Below the pieces are notes generated by a model that had not been told where the DNA came from, did not search any database, and was given only the letters and a program-made list of their open reading frames with translations. DNA of 64,000 bases from Udeniomyces pyricola (Eukaryota; Basidiomycota; Tremellomycetes; Cystofilobasidiales; Mrakiaceae), in assembly GCA_039545295.1 (NCBI GenBank), contig BCIK01000003.1, positions 186,001 through 250,000 on the forward strand, in the 5' to 3' direction. This document shows, piece after piece, positions 45,506 through 57,133 of this stretch (position 1 is the stretch's first letter; each line of letters begins with the position of its first letter). The translations under genes were made by a program, and so were the position numbers.

Positions 45506-46655
45506 TTAGGCGGGAGGAGCGGAGGAAGGGTTGTTTTTCTGTTGTATTTGACCTTGAAGGGAGATGAGCTGGGCGGTGATAGGATATGGAAAGAGCGAGA
45601 GGAAGAGGATTAGGGAGAGAAGGGGTTAGGTTACGATGAATTGATTGGGTTCGAGGTTGTTCGTTCGGTTGGGTTGAGAGAAAAAAAGAAAGATACAAAA
45701 GACAAAGGAAAATAGATGGTGAAAAGGAGAGAAGAATTAGGTTGGTGTCATTGATATGACCCGTTTAGGGGGTCGGAAGGAAACGAAAAAAGAAAAGAGA
45801 AGACACAGATTAAACTCACTTCGAGCTTCTTCTTCTCGGAAGAGGCCGTGAGGTCCTGTAGACGAGTCTCTGTTCGCTTACTATGTCCCCCCACACGAAT
45901 GTCAATAGCCAAGAGTCAGCTGATTGGATCTTATTCCGGGTGAAGACAGAAGCATGGCATGGAACAGAGATGGGATCAAGGAGAAGAGAGACAAGCTGGT
46001 GAAGGGGTGGAGAAGGGGGGAGAGGGGAAGGACAGAGGAGTCAAAGGGAAAGCACGTCGTACATTTCGCCATTGATGAACTCGAGACGCTTCTCGACGTT
46101 GAGCTTAGCCTCGGCTTGATCTTGCTTGACGAGACCTGGTCCGATGAGCTTGAAGATGGTGTTATGAGGCTGTAGCAGGGCGAATTCCTAGGGAGGAGAC
46201 ACATGGAAGGTAGACACACAGACAAAAGTCGATACTAGGTTGTTAGTGCTGTGAACCAGGAAAGTAGAACGGTTCAAGCAAGATGATTTGGATCCTAGGT
46301 ATGTCGACTATTAAAGGCAACAACAAGAATATGGTACTGTACGGTAGCCCGTTTCAAAGGGGACGAATGTGCGAGATGCGAAGCTAGGATGACGGGCTGA
46401 CCTGAAGGACCCCTTCGTTCTCACTCTTTTGACTGTCCAACCGCTGACGGGCCTCGACTGCTTTGCTGAGGTCTAAGGGGATTGTTCGATGGGAGGCAGA
46501 GGGGACGGGATTGTGAGCGTGTGGAATTGGAAGGATAGGTCTGAACGGCTTGAAGCTGAAAGGTAAACGAAAGGATACTCCTGACCGGCTTGGAGCTTTT
46601 GGAATTCTGAAGTGCCAGCTTCGAGGCGAGCTTCGGGCGAGGACTGATCGGACAT
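45506..46655 (-). CDS. PFDN6: Prefoldin subunit 6
   Basis: Exons 46655..46586, 46472..46402, 46187..46063, 45880..45820 and 45568..45506 encode 129 residues, the normal size for this subunit, with all phases closing. The product has the beta-prefoldin plan: an N-terminal helix (EFQKLQADLSKAVEARQRLD, SQKSENEGVLQEFALL), two short strands (NTIFKLIGPGLVKQDQAEA) and a C-terminal helix (NVEKRLEFINGEIKRTETRL). Prefoldin is a cytosolic hexamer that delivers unfolded actin and tubulin to the CCT chaperonin. The last intron is 251 bp with a long stretch lacking AG, so the first AG was taken as acceptor. Confidence 0.93.
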
Positions 46656-47923
46656 GGGAGTTGGTGAGAGATGAGGATGTAGAGTGAGTGTTGTTGTGAT
46701 GGTGAATTGATGCTGATGCTGATGCTGATGCTGATGCTGATGCTGATGATGATGATGATGATGATGAAACAAGGGACGCGACGATGGAGTTGAATAGTAT
46801 ATAGTTTGGCGACCTGATGGAATTTCCAACAGCAGGTCGGCCTGTCGCGTCGTCCTTGCGTCGTCGTTTGCTATTTGCTGCTCTTGCTTGCTGCTCTTGC
46901 TTGCTGCTCAAGCGCTTCAGCTACGATCCCTACACCTTTGGGCCAACATACATCCTCATCCCATCCACTCCACATCGCCTCATACACACATACACACACA
47001 CACACACATATATATATATATCATCAATATACGCGTCCACATATCCAGGCCAGAGCAACCCTACCTTGCCCTGCCCTCCACGACATCGACCCCCACGGAG
47101 AGACTGCGAATTTCAGTAGTAACTCGCCCACAAACTCCTCCGACCCCATACGCGTCAGTCTCCTTTTCCTTCCCTTGCCTCTCTTCGTTGGTCCCCTGTC
47201 TTGCTCTAGATACCTATGTTGTGGCTCGAACCTACAAGTCAATGTCAATCACTGTTTGGCCGGATCGGCTGTTTATTTTTGCCGCGTACGCGAGACAGAC
47301 TAGGGGCGTCGGATGAGCAAGCCTTTTTCGGACCGTGGGTCGTTATGCTCACTCGCGTGCCCTATGCCTCCCCTCCCCTCCTGTCCGTTCTCCAGTTGGT
47401 CCCACCATCGACTACCTCCTTACCCCCTTTTCCTCGCGATTCGTTCGACGGTACCCAAGTGCGATCATCCTTTGACCCCTGCCATTTAGATACAGCCCTT
47501 GACCTGCAGTGCCAGCACGCAGCTCTCTCTCGCTCTCTCTCGTGTCGCCCCCAACCGTTCGCCCTCTCGCTCTCCCCCCCCCCCCCTTGCCCTTGCCCTT
47601 CCTCTCATCACCCCACTCGGATCTCTCTCAACCTAGGGTCCACCAACCCTTCAAACCTTCTCTCATCTTGGTCTTCGCCAACCTGACACAAACCATCTTG
47701 ACAGCCTAGTAAAATCTCGCAAACCTCCCTTCCACTTGCATATCGTGAGTTGCCATCGCGAGCCATCGGTGTGACGTTCATGCCACTATACATCCGATGG
47801 AAACGATTAACCAAGGAGATTGGGGATGACCGTGTACATGCTCACCCAAGTTCTCATGACTTTTGTCTTTTGTTTGTTTGTTTATTTCTTTTCTTCTTCT
47901 TACTTGGATTAGCGTGTTTGATC
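46656..47923. promoter_or_regulatory. Divergent region between prefoldin 6 and the Pkh kinase gene
   Basis: About 1.27 kb. It contains a GCTGAT/GAT repeat array (46711-46767), a (CA)n-(TA)n stretch (46984-47020), a short CTGCTCTTGCTTG direct duplication near 46875-46907 and a C-run at 47575-47586. An open frame continues upstream of the kinase start to 47750, so part may be leader or coding. Confidence 0.6.
46711..46767. repeat. GCTGAT hexamer / GAT trinucleotide array
   Basis: About six to seven GCTGAT units pass into about six GAT units, in the leader side of prefoldin 6. Confidence 0.9.
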
Positions 47924-50900
47924 ATGACATCCGCGTATTCTCTCTCGCCCTCGGCCCTGTCCATCAACCTCTCCTCGCCTCCAACACCCCACGCGACGCT
48001 GCTGCGACCACCCCTAAACCCAACAGGTGCTACCGGCATCCCCTCGGGAAGTTCCCTCAACGTATCTCCCTCGACGTCATATTCCAACAGCTCTTCCCAA
48101 TGCTCAACACCACAGCGATCTACCTCGACCTCATCCCAGTCGTCGACAGCCTCGATCCCGGCTCGTCCGATTCGTCCGCCTCCAATCGAAACGCGTACCA
48201 AGGCGTCCCGACCAGAGCAATGGGCCGGCGCGACCTCGCTCAGGGAAGCGTTGGCCAACTCACAGTACAATCGGGAAAGGGGCGAGCGGGGCTTGGAGAT
48301 GAAGGGCACGTTTGGTGGTGGCGGAGCGGTCAGCGCCGCGATCGCTGCGAGCAATGGCGTCGAGCTCGCTCCCGAGATCTCGGGCAGTGCGGCCGGTCGA
48401 GGCAAGAGTACGGGCTTCGTCGTCAAAAGTGGTCATCGAGGGAGTTCTTCCAGTGGGGGCACGAGCGCGTCGGGCGCTAGGGGAGGTCCAGGGGCAGCCA
48501 ATGCCATCGGTCCGGGAAGTTTCAAGTTTGGAGAGGAACTAGGCCGGGGTAGCTATAGTGTCGTCCTCAAAGCCGTTCATTCGGCCTCGTCCCAGCCGTA
48601 TGCGGTCAAGATCCTCGACAAGCATCATCTCAGGACGCACAAGAAGGAGAGGTATGCTTCGGTCGAAGTCGATGCTCTCAAACGACTTACCGCGCCACCA
48701 TCAACCCCCGGCCACGCATCGAGCCTTTCGGGGGGATCTCCCTTGTCGCCAACTAAGCGAACGACCGCCCATCGAACCCGTCACTCGGGAGGAGGAGGAA
48801 CAGGCGGAGGAAGTGGTCCCAAATTGTCTGCCAGTTCAAGCGAGACGACGATCCGGGCCGTGCCAAGTAAAGGAGCTGGATCGGCTGGGGCAGGAGAAGA
48901 GGTTATTGGAGGACCGTCTACGGGAGGTGAAAAAGAGAAGGAGAAGGAGCCGGTCACGAGAAAAACCGCCCGACCAAAAGGAGGTCATCCGGGCGTGGTG
49001 AGGCTGTACTGGGCTTTCCAAGATATCGGCTCGCTATGTGAGGCTGCTTCTTTTACGAAAATCCTGGTCAGACGTTTTCGTCTATCACCAAAGAGCTAAC
49101 TTTGTCTCTCTTGTTTCTTTTGTCTGACCTGGGCTTGTCGGTTTGGCTTTGATCAGACTTTGTGCTGGACCTCGTACCGAACGGCGAGATTTTGGGTCTC
49201 CTTCGACAATACGGCTCGCTCTCGCTTCCTTCTGCCCGACATTACATTGCCGAACTCCTCGAGGTTACCGGATGGATCCACAGCAAGGGCATCGTCCATC
49301 GCGATCTCAAGCCTGAAAAGTAAGGAGTCAAGTTTCCCCTTGCCGTTCCACTTCTTGCCTCAGTGTCGCTCGAATCGGGATTATCCTGGGCTGACGTTTA
49401 TCTCTGCCTATCTTTCCTCCCATACCCAAGTATCCTGCTTGACAGCGAGTACCATATCAAACTGACCGATTTCGGAAGCGCCAAGGTTTACCCGATCGTC
49501 GATGGCAATGTCGATCGGAGTGATCCCAAAGTTCCACCTGAAGGTTAGACTAAGAGAGGCACCGCTTCCTCCCCCCCCCCTTCCTCTCAGTTCTATTCCC
49601 GCTCGATGGATGACTTCCAAGGGGCTAAACTTGATCATCACATACACGCTCATGTCTTCTTGCAGCCGACTTGGATAAGCCAATCCCACCTGCACCCAAA
49701 CGCTCGTTCGTCGGGACGGCCGAATACGTTAGCCCCGAAGTGTTGCTCAACGAACGGACGACGGAATCGTACGTCTTGGGAACCTTTTCCCAGCCCTCTC
49801 TACTTTCCACTACCCGTGACTATGGCTAATGATAAATTCGATGTGTCCATTCTCAACTTTCTCTTTCTCTTTGTTTTCTTTTCTTATTTCTCTCTTCCCA
49901 CTTTCTAGTTCTGACTTTTGGGCTATCGGCTGCATCCTGTACCAGCTCATCGCGAGCGTGCCTCCGTTCCGTGGTAAGACGGAGTACCTGACGTTCCAGA
50001 AGATCAAGGCGCTCGATTACACGTTCCCCGATGACTTTGATGCGGATGCTCAAGACCTCGTCGAGAAACTTCTCGTTAGTCAATTCGTTCTCCATTTTTT
50101 TTCTTTCCCTTCGTTTTCTCTCTTTGGTTTCGTTTTGGGATGCCATGGTTTGGGGGAGTGAGATGGTCGCTGATATGTATTTGCGCCCATCGTTTTGTGT
50201 GTGTGTGGTATATCTCTTATCTCTGTGGTTTTAGGTGCTCGATCCTTCCAAGCGATTAGGTGCTGGCCCCAACGGTATCGCCGAGATTCGATCCCATCCG
50301 TTCTTCACTCGCGTCAACCTCGACTTTACGACCCTCTTCACTACGCCTGTTCCTGCCCGGAGCTCTGGGATCGTCGGTCCGCCTGAACCCGTGAGGAACA
50401 GCTTCTTCTCCAACCTCGAATCGCTGTCGATCGACGAGGACGATGAGTTCGATCCCTCTGAAGATGAGATGGAGGTTTTACCGTCGGCGGTTGAGGTTTC
50501 GTCGGCGGCGGAACGAGGGGAGTGTGAGTTTGATGAGGATGAGGATGAGATGTTCGTGCCACCGAAAGGACGATGGGGGCCTCATGGGGATGGGCCTAGG
50601 GCTCGGCATGGCGTTGGTGGAGGGAGTGTGAGTAGTGGGAGTGGGAGTGTGACAAGTACGGAGCAAATGTTGACGCCGACGACGTTGAGTGGGATGGGTC
50701 GACCGTGGAGTACGAAGACGGGCGAGAGCTATGGCAGTACGACGACGAGTGATGGAGGGAGGTCCATTGGGTTGGGTCAGCCTGTCATAGGACCAGGTCA
50801 GACTATCAGTGGCTTGGGCGCACCGGGAACGGGCGTGCAGATCGTACATGGTGCGAACGGTGAGATTAAGGAGAGGGTCGTGAGTGGACCGTGGCAGAGT

Positions 50901-51725
50901 CCGAACGCAAAAGATTCAAAGTATGTTTTCCCTTCTTTCTTATGATTATCTGCTTTGGTCATTTAATCGTCGCTTCTCATCGTATCTCACCTCGGAATCT
51001 GACACATATATATACGTCACCCTTTTGTTCTTCATTGCCTCCTGCTCTTCCCCGTTCTCCCTCTCTTTCTCTCCAGACGTTCCCTTCCTCTCCTACCCGA
51101 TGAAACCCCCCTCTTCAGCTCCCCAATCTTCCTCCCCAATTCCTCCGTCCTCTCTAAATCGATCCACCTCCCCGGTTTCTCCCAAGCACGCGAGCGAATC
51201 CTCGTCCTGACCGACTTCCCGCGGTTGCTCTGCGTCAAGCAGGACAAAACGACGGGCACGCTGAAAGTGAAGAGCGAATGCTTGATCGTGAGGAGAGGGA
51301 CCGGCGCGAGTCGGTTGGGACCGTTGAACGCGGGCGGGGGAAGTAATGTGTTGAAGAGTGTGAAGGAGAAAGGGTCAAAGGCTTTTTCGGTTCAAACGGT
51401 TCGTTTTGTCTGCTCTGTTGGATTGGAATCGAAGTGCCCCCCCCCCCCTTCCCCCTCTCCTCCCCAAATTCTGCTTTCTTCTTGTCTCACTTCGCGGTGA
51501 GGTGCTTGTATGGTGCCGATCTGCCATGGCAGAGGAGGGTTAAATAAGGAAGTTGGAATGAAGTCTTGAACAAGTGTTGCGCTTTTCTAACCTCAGTCAT
51601 CTTCCCTTCTTTTTTTTTCTCTTTCTTCTTGTGGTCTTTAGACTCAAAACACATGTGTCTTCATATGTGAGGATGAGGCATTGCGATCGCGATGGATCAA
51701 CGAACTCACTCGGGTTCAAGACTAG
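47924..51725 (+). CDS. PDK1: Pkh/PDK1-type protein kinase with C-terminal PH domain
   Basis: Exons 47924..49037, 49157..49319, 49431..49543, 49666..49768, 49909..50074, 50235..50920, 51077..51398 and 51642..51725 encode 916 residues with matching phases. Residues 1-198 are Ser/Thr/Pro-rich. The kinase domain starts near 200: glycine loop ELGRGSYSVV, AVKILDK, VHRDLKPEN, LTDFGSAKV, activation segment KRSFVGTAEYVSPEVL, and DFWAIGCILYQLIASVPPF. About 100 Ser/Gly/Lys-rich residues are inserted between helix C (SVEVDALKRL) and strand 4 (HPGVVRLYWAFQD). After an acidic and Ser-rich region, a PH-like domain occupies about 780-900 (RILVLTDFPRLLCVKQDKTT to LRSRWINELTRVQD). These kinases phosphorylate the activation loops of AGC kinases in sphingolipid and cell-wall signalling. 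Confidence 0.94.
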
Positions 51726-52701
51726 TTTTACCCTTGCAGTCGTTTTGTTCCGACTTGGCTGGATAGCAGCTAGACAGACGTCCCGTGCCTGGTTTCTTCC
51801 CTCTCACTTGTTGTTTCTGTCTGTTGTTTCTTCTTCTTCCTTTCTTTTCTTTTCGTCTTTTCTTTTCTTCACTTTGCATCACCCTCATCTTCATCATCAC
51901 ATCACGTTCCCTCGTCTCTAGCCCATCCGCTCACAATCCTTCTTCACCCTAACCTCCCCCCCCCCCCACTTTCGCCTTGTCGTTCCAGATCAATCAAACC
52001 AATCTCCATCCCACTTTCATCTTACCTCTCCTTCTTCTTCTCCTCCTTCTCCTCCTGATGATGATCATCCATCTCTCGACTCATTCCCACTTGTCCCAGC
52101 TTTTCTATCTTTCCTTCCTGATCCTCTTTTCCCTCCTTCTCCTCTCCATGTCGGATCGCATCCCAACACCAGTTGTTTTCCTCCCCTTCTGTCCTCACAG
52201 AACGTTTACATTCGCTCCCCTCATCTCTTCCTCATTGGCCTCCTCCCCCCCCCCCCCCCCCCCCCCCCCCCCCTTTCATTTTGCGCCCTTCTTCGTTCCT
52301 GTTTCCGATCCCCCCCTCGATGCACTCTGTCCCTTTTTTTTCCCACAGTTTTACATCGGATTCGCGGTTGGTTGTCTTGTTTGTTTGGTTTTCCTTCTTT
52401 TCTCTCTCTCATGGATTAAGGTGGTCATGTCCCATGGACAGAGAGAAACTAAAAAAAAACTAGGGAAGGACAAGAAACGAACGGCTTGATCCAAGAGAGA
52501 TGAGACTGATGTTCAGAATGATATATATAAATATATATAAATATATATATGTCCCCCGCGAATCGTTTTGTTGCAATGGATGCTCGTGATATGTTCCTCT
52601 CATACGAGTTTACGATGCTGTTGTGTCATATAAGTGTGTTTACATGCCATTCTCATCACGCTCAAAAACAAACCCATACTACTAGTGATACCTTCCCTTC
52701 C

Positions 52702-52740
<39 letters not shown>

Positions 52741-52763
52741 CCCACCATCTAGACCCCCTTCTC
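51726..52763. other. Intergenic region between convergent genes
   Basis: About 1.04 kb, CT-rich on plus, with C-runs near 51957-51967 and 52245-52273 (the longest in the window), a TATATAAA series near 52520-52550 and a (CA)n run at 52705-52739. No supported gene. Confidence 0.7.
52705..52739. repeat. (CA)n microsatellite
   Basis: About 17 CA units just downstream of the SET-Tad3 stop codon. Confidence 0.95.
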
Positions 52764-55716
52764 CTAGACCGCCACATCGTCCGGAATTCTTAATCCGATC
52801 CTCTGTTCGTCCGACAACTCGACCTGGGCCTGATAGACATCGTACTTATGGTTCAACGCCTCGTTCCCATGAACGCCCGTCGCGCCACCGCATCCACCCC
52901 ATTGGCTCGGCAACACATACACGACTTCCCTCACTCGACTGTGGAGGAGCGCCATCGAACACATCACACAAGGTTCGTGCGTCGTGAAGAGCGTGAGGGA
53001 CGTCAAGAGGTAATCGGCCCCGTTCCGCGTCGGGATTTGGTCCGAGAACGGAGGAAGCGTCCGCAGTTTGGCGATGGAGGCGATGCAGTTGAGGGCGGCA
53101 TGACGCAAGGGATGCGACGTCGAGAGTCGAGTATCATGAGCCGAGGCCCGGATGAAAGGGGTAGGTGGGATAGGAGAGTTTTCAGTCGGGAAGATGGAGT
53201 TGGGTGGCGATGAGACGTGGACACCGATGGGAAGCTGAGAGCCAAGGGGATGAAGGTAAGACAAACAGGCAAGCGGATGATTGAAGGGGTAGAGTGGACA
53301 AGTACATAGATGAATGGATGCACGAGTAAAGAAGAAAAAGAAAGAAAAAAAAAAGATAGAAGGAAGGAAGGTAAAAGGTATTGGAGGGAGAGGAGGGTTA
53401 GTGAGAACCGCTTCATATCACACGCAAACAGCAGAAAAAAAAGAAGAAAAAGAAACTTTTAGGTCTCGTGACTTACATCTCCCTTAAGACCCGCCTCCAT
53501 GCCCTCGTTGATGACCCTCTGAACTCCCTCCATCATCCATTCCATCCTTCCCCTCGTCCACCCCTTTTTGCCCTTGGCGCCTCGGAACGGCAGGAACGGC
53601 ACAGGCCAAAGCTTCGTCTTGGCCGCCGTTTGCTCGGGCGTCCGGCCTGGTCGGGCGGGTACGAAGACTTTGTACGGTTCGAGGTTGGCAAGGGTGGGAG
53701 AGTAGGCAGAAAGGATTGTAAGAAGCGTGGGCAGAGCGATGCTCTCGGAAGGAAAGAGAGCTATGGAGTTGCCTGAAAGTGACCAAACAGATGCACAAGA
53801 AAAGAGTGGTGGCAACGGGAAATTGAGATCAAAAAAGTCAACGAAGCGAACATTGAGGAAATCCGCCATGGCTAGTAGGGTCAAACTCATAAACCAAAAA
53901 AGAAGACGACGGCGATCAGACGATATATGGTGAGTAGTAGACGTACATCCTCGGACCTCGTCGCTTCCATCCGACCTAAGTATCGACTTTCGAACGCGCT
54001 TGAGGTGCTTCGTCTTCTCTCCTCCATCGTAGGTGTCGTTTTTCTCCTTGACGAACGCCAGCGCGTCTCGAGTCACCTTTCCTCCGTCCTCGACATCGAC
54101 CGCCCAAATCTCAAACGTCTCCCATCCTTCTTCGCGCTCCTCGATCTCCTTGCGTTCCTGCTCGTCACCCTCGACACGGACCATGGTAAAGGGCATGTCC
54201 TCCCAGGGAATGAAGGCGTTGAGCTCATCGGGCGCCAGGCGAGTCGCTGGGTCGATGAGATTGGTCGGAAGCTCGATATGGTGAGACAGCACGGACGTCG
54301 GCGAAGGCTTACACAGAGGAGGCGGGAGATCGGGGAGAGAGATGTTGGGGTCCTCGGACGGGTGAAATCGGAAGTTGCTTTTGCGTTGAGAAGAAGAAGA
54401 GGATCCAGTGGAAGAGGATGAGGCAGAAGGGGATCGAGAGGAAGATGCAGAAGTTGAAGCCGAAGATTGCTGGAGAAGTGACGTGGTATGGGAAGGAGGC
54501 ATGGTCTTGGCTGGAGGTTGCATTGTTCCTCCGTTGAGGACGGTCGTCGTCGAAAAGGTCGGCCCACCAGCCGCTGGAGTAATCGATGACGAAGATGAAG
54601 AGGCTGTAGAGGATGTAGCCGCCATGGGCAGGCTTGTCTGCTTCCTCCATTTCTTCTGGTCCAACTCCTTCTTCTCGTTCAACATTCGCCTCAGCTTTTT
54701 GGCCTCCTTCTTGCTCTGGAACCTCGCGAGTTCCCTCTCTGCTTCGTCCGCCCGTTTCTGCTCTCTGGCTTCCTCCGACAACGCCTCGTCCTCCTCCTCA
54801 AAGAGCCCCGACTGCATGGCGATCATGGCAGAGAAATGCTCGGCCGGATTCGGGGTCGAGGACGTGTCTGCTTGGGCCGAAGGCGACGCTGGTCGTGGAC
54901 TAGGGATGAAGGCAGATGTCTGGGAGAGAAGGACCGTCGGATCGGGATAGATAGGGTTGAACCAGAGGGACTCTTCGGCACCGTACGAAATCGTAAGCTC
55001 GGTTGAAGGCGGAATCGATTTCTGGAGGGGAATTTCAGAATCAGGGGAAGGGGGGGGGGGNGTTAGACAAGGATGATCGGCGTTAGTTTGATCGGTCCAA
55101 CAAGTTCAGGTTGGGGCTTTGGTGAGGGATGTGTATTTCATCATATCAGGGTTCATGGAGATCGTCTAGGATTTGTATATGGTGAACGCAGCGAGACGAG
55201 TCGGAAAGAGGTAGACGCTTCAAGACTCACCAATGCGAGAAAGCGAATCGTGTTGCTCTCGAGACAACGAACGTACGAGACGTTAGGCGTCGGGGAATGG
55301 TTGAAGAGTGAACCTATTTGCAGATGGCAGTGTGATTTGCTGGGTCAGATTCGACGATACCGATATGGGACATGAGGGGGGGGGGGGGGGAGCATGGAGG
55401 AGGCATTGGAAAAGAAATAGGGAAGAGGGGTCAAGAGTAAGGAATCCAGCGACTCACCCATGCCCAAAGCCAAGGCCATTTTGCCTTGCTTGCCCCAGAT
55501 GAAGGCATAGTGCTCAAGGACCGTCTTACACGCATGGTCGTCCCACTCTGTCTGATTGATGACGAGGACGGGGGACTCTTCGATGAGTGTACCGGCGGGT
55601 ATGGTCTGGTCCGAGGCGGTAAAGACGCCGCGGTCGAGGGGGGGCGGCTTGGTCTCGATGATGAGCTTGTGGGGGTTGATGGCGATGATGGGGGGAGCTT
55701 CGTCGTCTGGGACCAT
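52764..55716 (-). CDS. TAD3: Fusion of a SET domain with the tRNA adenosine deaminase subunit Tad3
   Basis: Exons 55716..55458, 55313..55231, 55021..53947, 53772..53477 and 53234..52764 give 727 residues, and all phases close. The SET part (about 30-140) has [35 protein letters not shown] (NHS and PN cofactor motif), TIRFLAL and [15 protein letters not shown] (catalytic-Tyr region). The linker is a Lys/Glu coiled stretch and a Ser-rich segment. The Tad3 part has [26 protein letters not shown] and [15 protein letters not shown], and then the deaminase domain with [12 protein letters not shown] and [17 protein letters not shown]. In Tad3 proteins the catalytic Glu is lost; here HAA replaces HAE. 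Tad3 pairs with Tad2 to make inosine at tRNA position 34. The 1075-nt third exon carries both the SET end and the Tad3 start, so the fusion does not rest on splicing guesses. Confidence 0.9.
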
Positions 55717-56040
55717 GGTGTGAGAGAGGATGGGGCGAACAGGGGAGGGGGCGGTCTACTGTCGGATGTCGGAGCACGAGGGAAGAGTGTAACTAGTTTG
55801 GTCGCGTGAGGTTTCGTCCAAGCTTCCAAGGGTTCGAAAAGAGTGACTAGTGACTAGTGACTGACTGACTTGGTGGTCTGTTTAATTGAGGTGACTGCCA
55901 ATTATTTAACTTCTCCACATTCCAGCCCAACCAGACAATTCTTCTTACCTACAACCGGCTTCGTACTCAGCCACCAACAGATCACAACACCAACAACCCT
56001 CACACCTCAATCAACACCCACTCCTCCATATTCTCACATC
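55717..56040. promoter_or_regulatory. Short divergent promoter between SET-Tad3 and a small basic protein
   Basis: 324 bp between divergent starts. It contains GTGACTAGTGACTAGTGACT direct repeats near 55846-55865, which lie close to the SET-Tad3 start. CA-rich leader sequence precedes 56041. Confidence 0.6.
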
Positions 56041-56473
56041 ATGGGACGATCAGCTAAATTTGCTAAGCGACCGTCAGTCCTCATTCTAAATCGTATTCCC
56101 TCACCATTCGCTCCACGACGCGACGCGTTCTCTGCCTTACATATTCTCATGCGCTCGCTTCGATCTTCTTTGCAGAACCAAGAAGGAAAAGGCGGCATCA
56201 TCCTTGACCAAATCCATCACGGCAGCTCCTGTCAAGGCTACCGCTCCACCCGCAGCTAGAGCTCCTCCCGTTGAAGCTGGCGGAGGTGGGCCCAAGAAGA
56301 GGAAAACCCTGAGGGCCAAGGTCGAAACCAAGGTAAGCGCGTCCTTGACATTTCCGTTTAGACAATCACCCAGGCAGCCTCATCGACTACGCCGCCTAAC
56401 GCTTTGATGCTCACTTCTCAATCTTGCCTGCTTGCTTCTTCTTACCCGATGCGAGCAGAAGGCTGACAAGTGA
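56041..56473 (+). CDS. Small basic protein of unknown function
   Basis: Exons 56041..56072, 56176..56332 and 56459..56473 encode 67 residues with matching phases. The protein is Lys/Ala/Pro-rich: MGRSAKFAKRPTKKEKAASS at the start and KKRKTLRAKVETKADK at the end. A run of basic residues near each end could act as a nuclear or nucleolar signal, and the composition resembles small ribosome-biogenesis or nucleic-acid-binding proteins. That is inference only; no family is recognised. The good leader, ATG context and three consistent splice junctions support a real gene. Confidence 0.7.
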
Positions 56474-57133
56474 AGCCACATGCTCCACGTCGCCACCTCG
56501 CTGGAAGCCAAGAGTTCAGACGAGCTTGTTTCCGCTTCCTCGCCTCTGCCGCATCCTCTTCGACCACCTCCCCCTCGCGTGGTCGTCACCCCAGCGAGTC
56601 CACCGACATGTTCACTCGTACTCGAGCCTTGAGCATCTGACCTCATATCCCCGCTGCTGGCAAAAAAAAGAAACATCAGTCAATCCCTTAGACATGACCT
56701 TGAACGAGATATATGCCGCATGACCCTTACGTCTCATCGCGTCTGATCGTATCCGTCAAGGCCACTCTCGGCATGTCGCGGTTCTCTCCCTGATGTCTGA
56801 GATCTCTAGAAATATTGCAATCATATTGGCTTGATGGCGAGTATGTTGGAGAGACCAAGATCCGACATACGACTTGATACGACGAAGAGGTGGCTAATCG
56901 GCTCCGGAAATTAATCAAAGGGTCACTCACTCGTCGCTCAGTTTCATTCCGCTCATATTCTCCTTAATCACTTTGACCTTTCCTTCAGCACGAGAAGAAG
57001 CTCTCGTCGCTCAGTTTCGTTCCGCTCATATTCTTTTCAATCACTTCGACCTCTCAGCCTGGCAAACAGCTCTCGTTTCCTAACGCTGACACCATTCATC
57101 TCCAAATCCATCCCAACCAGGTCTCTCATCGAC
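56474..57133. other. Intergenic region with a 50-bp imperfect duplication
   Basis: 660 bp. It contains the direct repeat listed separately. Otherwise nothing recognisable. It probably contains the 3' UTR of the small protein gene and the upstream region of the MATE-like gene. Confidence 0.6.
56930..57052. repeat. Imperfect direct duplication of a 50-bp unit
   Basis: Copies at 56930-56979 and 57003-57052 differ at about five positions. Both begin CTCGTCGCTCAGTTTC and end in GACCT. Confidence 0.85.

Noticed and set aside
47750..47923. Earlier in-frame start for the Pkh kinase at 47750
   Set aside because: The extra 58 residues include a Phe/Leu-rich low-complexity run produced by a T-rich leader. 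The ATG at 47924 begins typical Ser/Thr-rich kinase N-terminal sequence.
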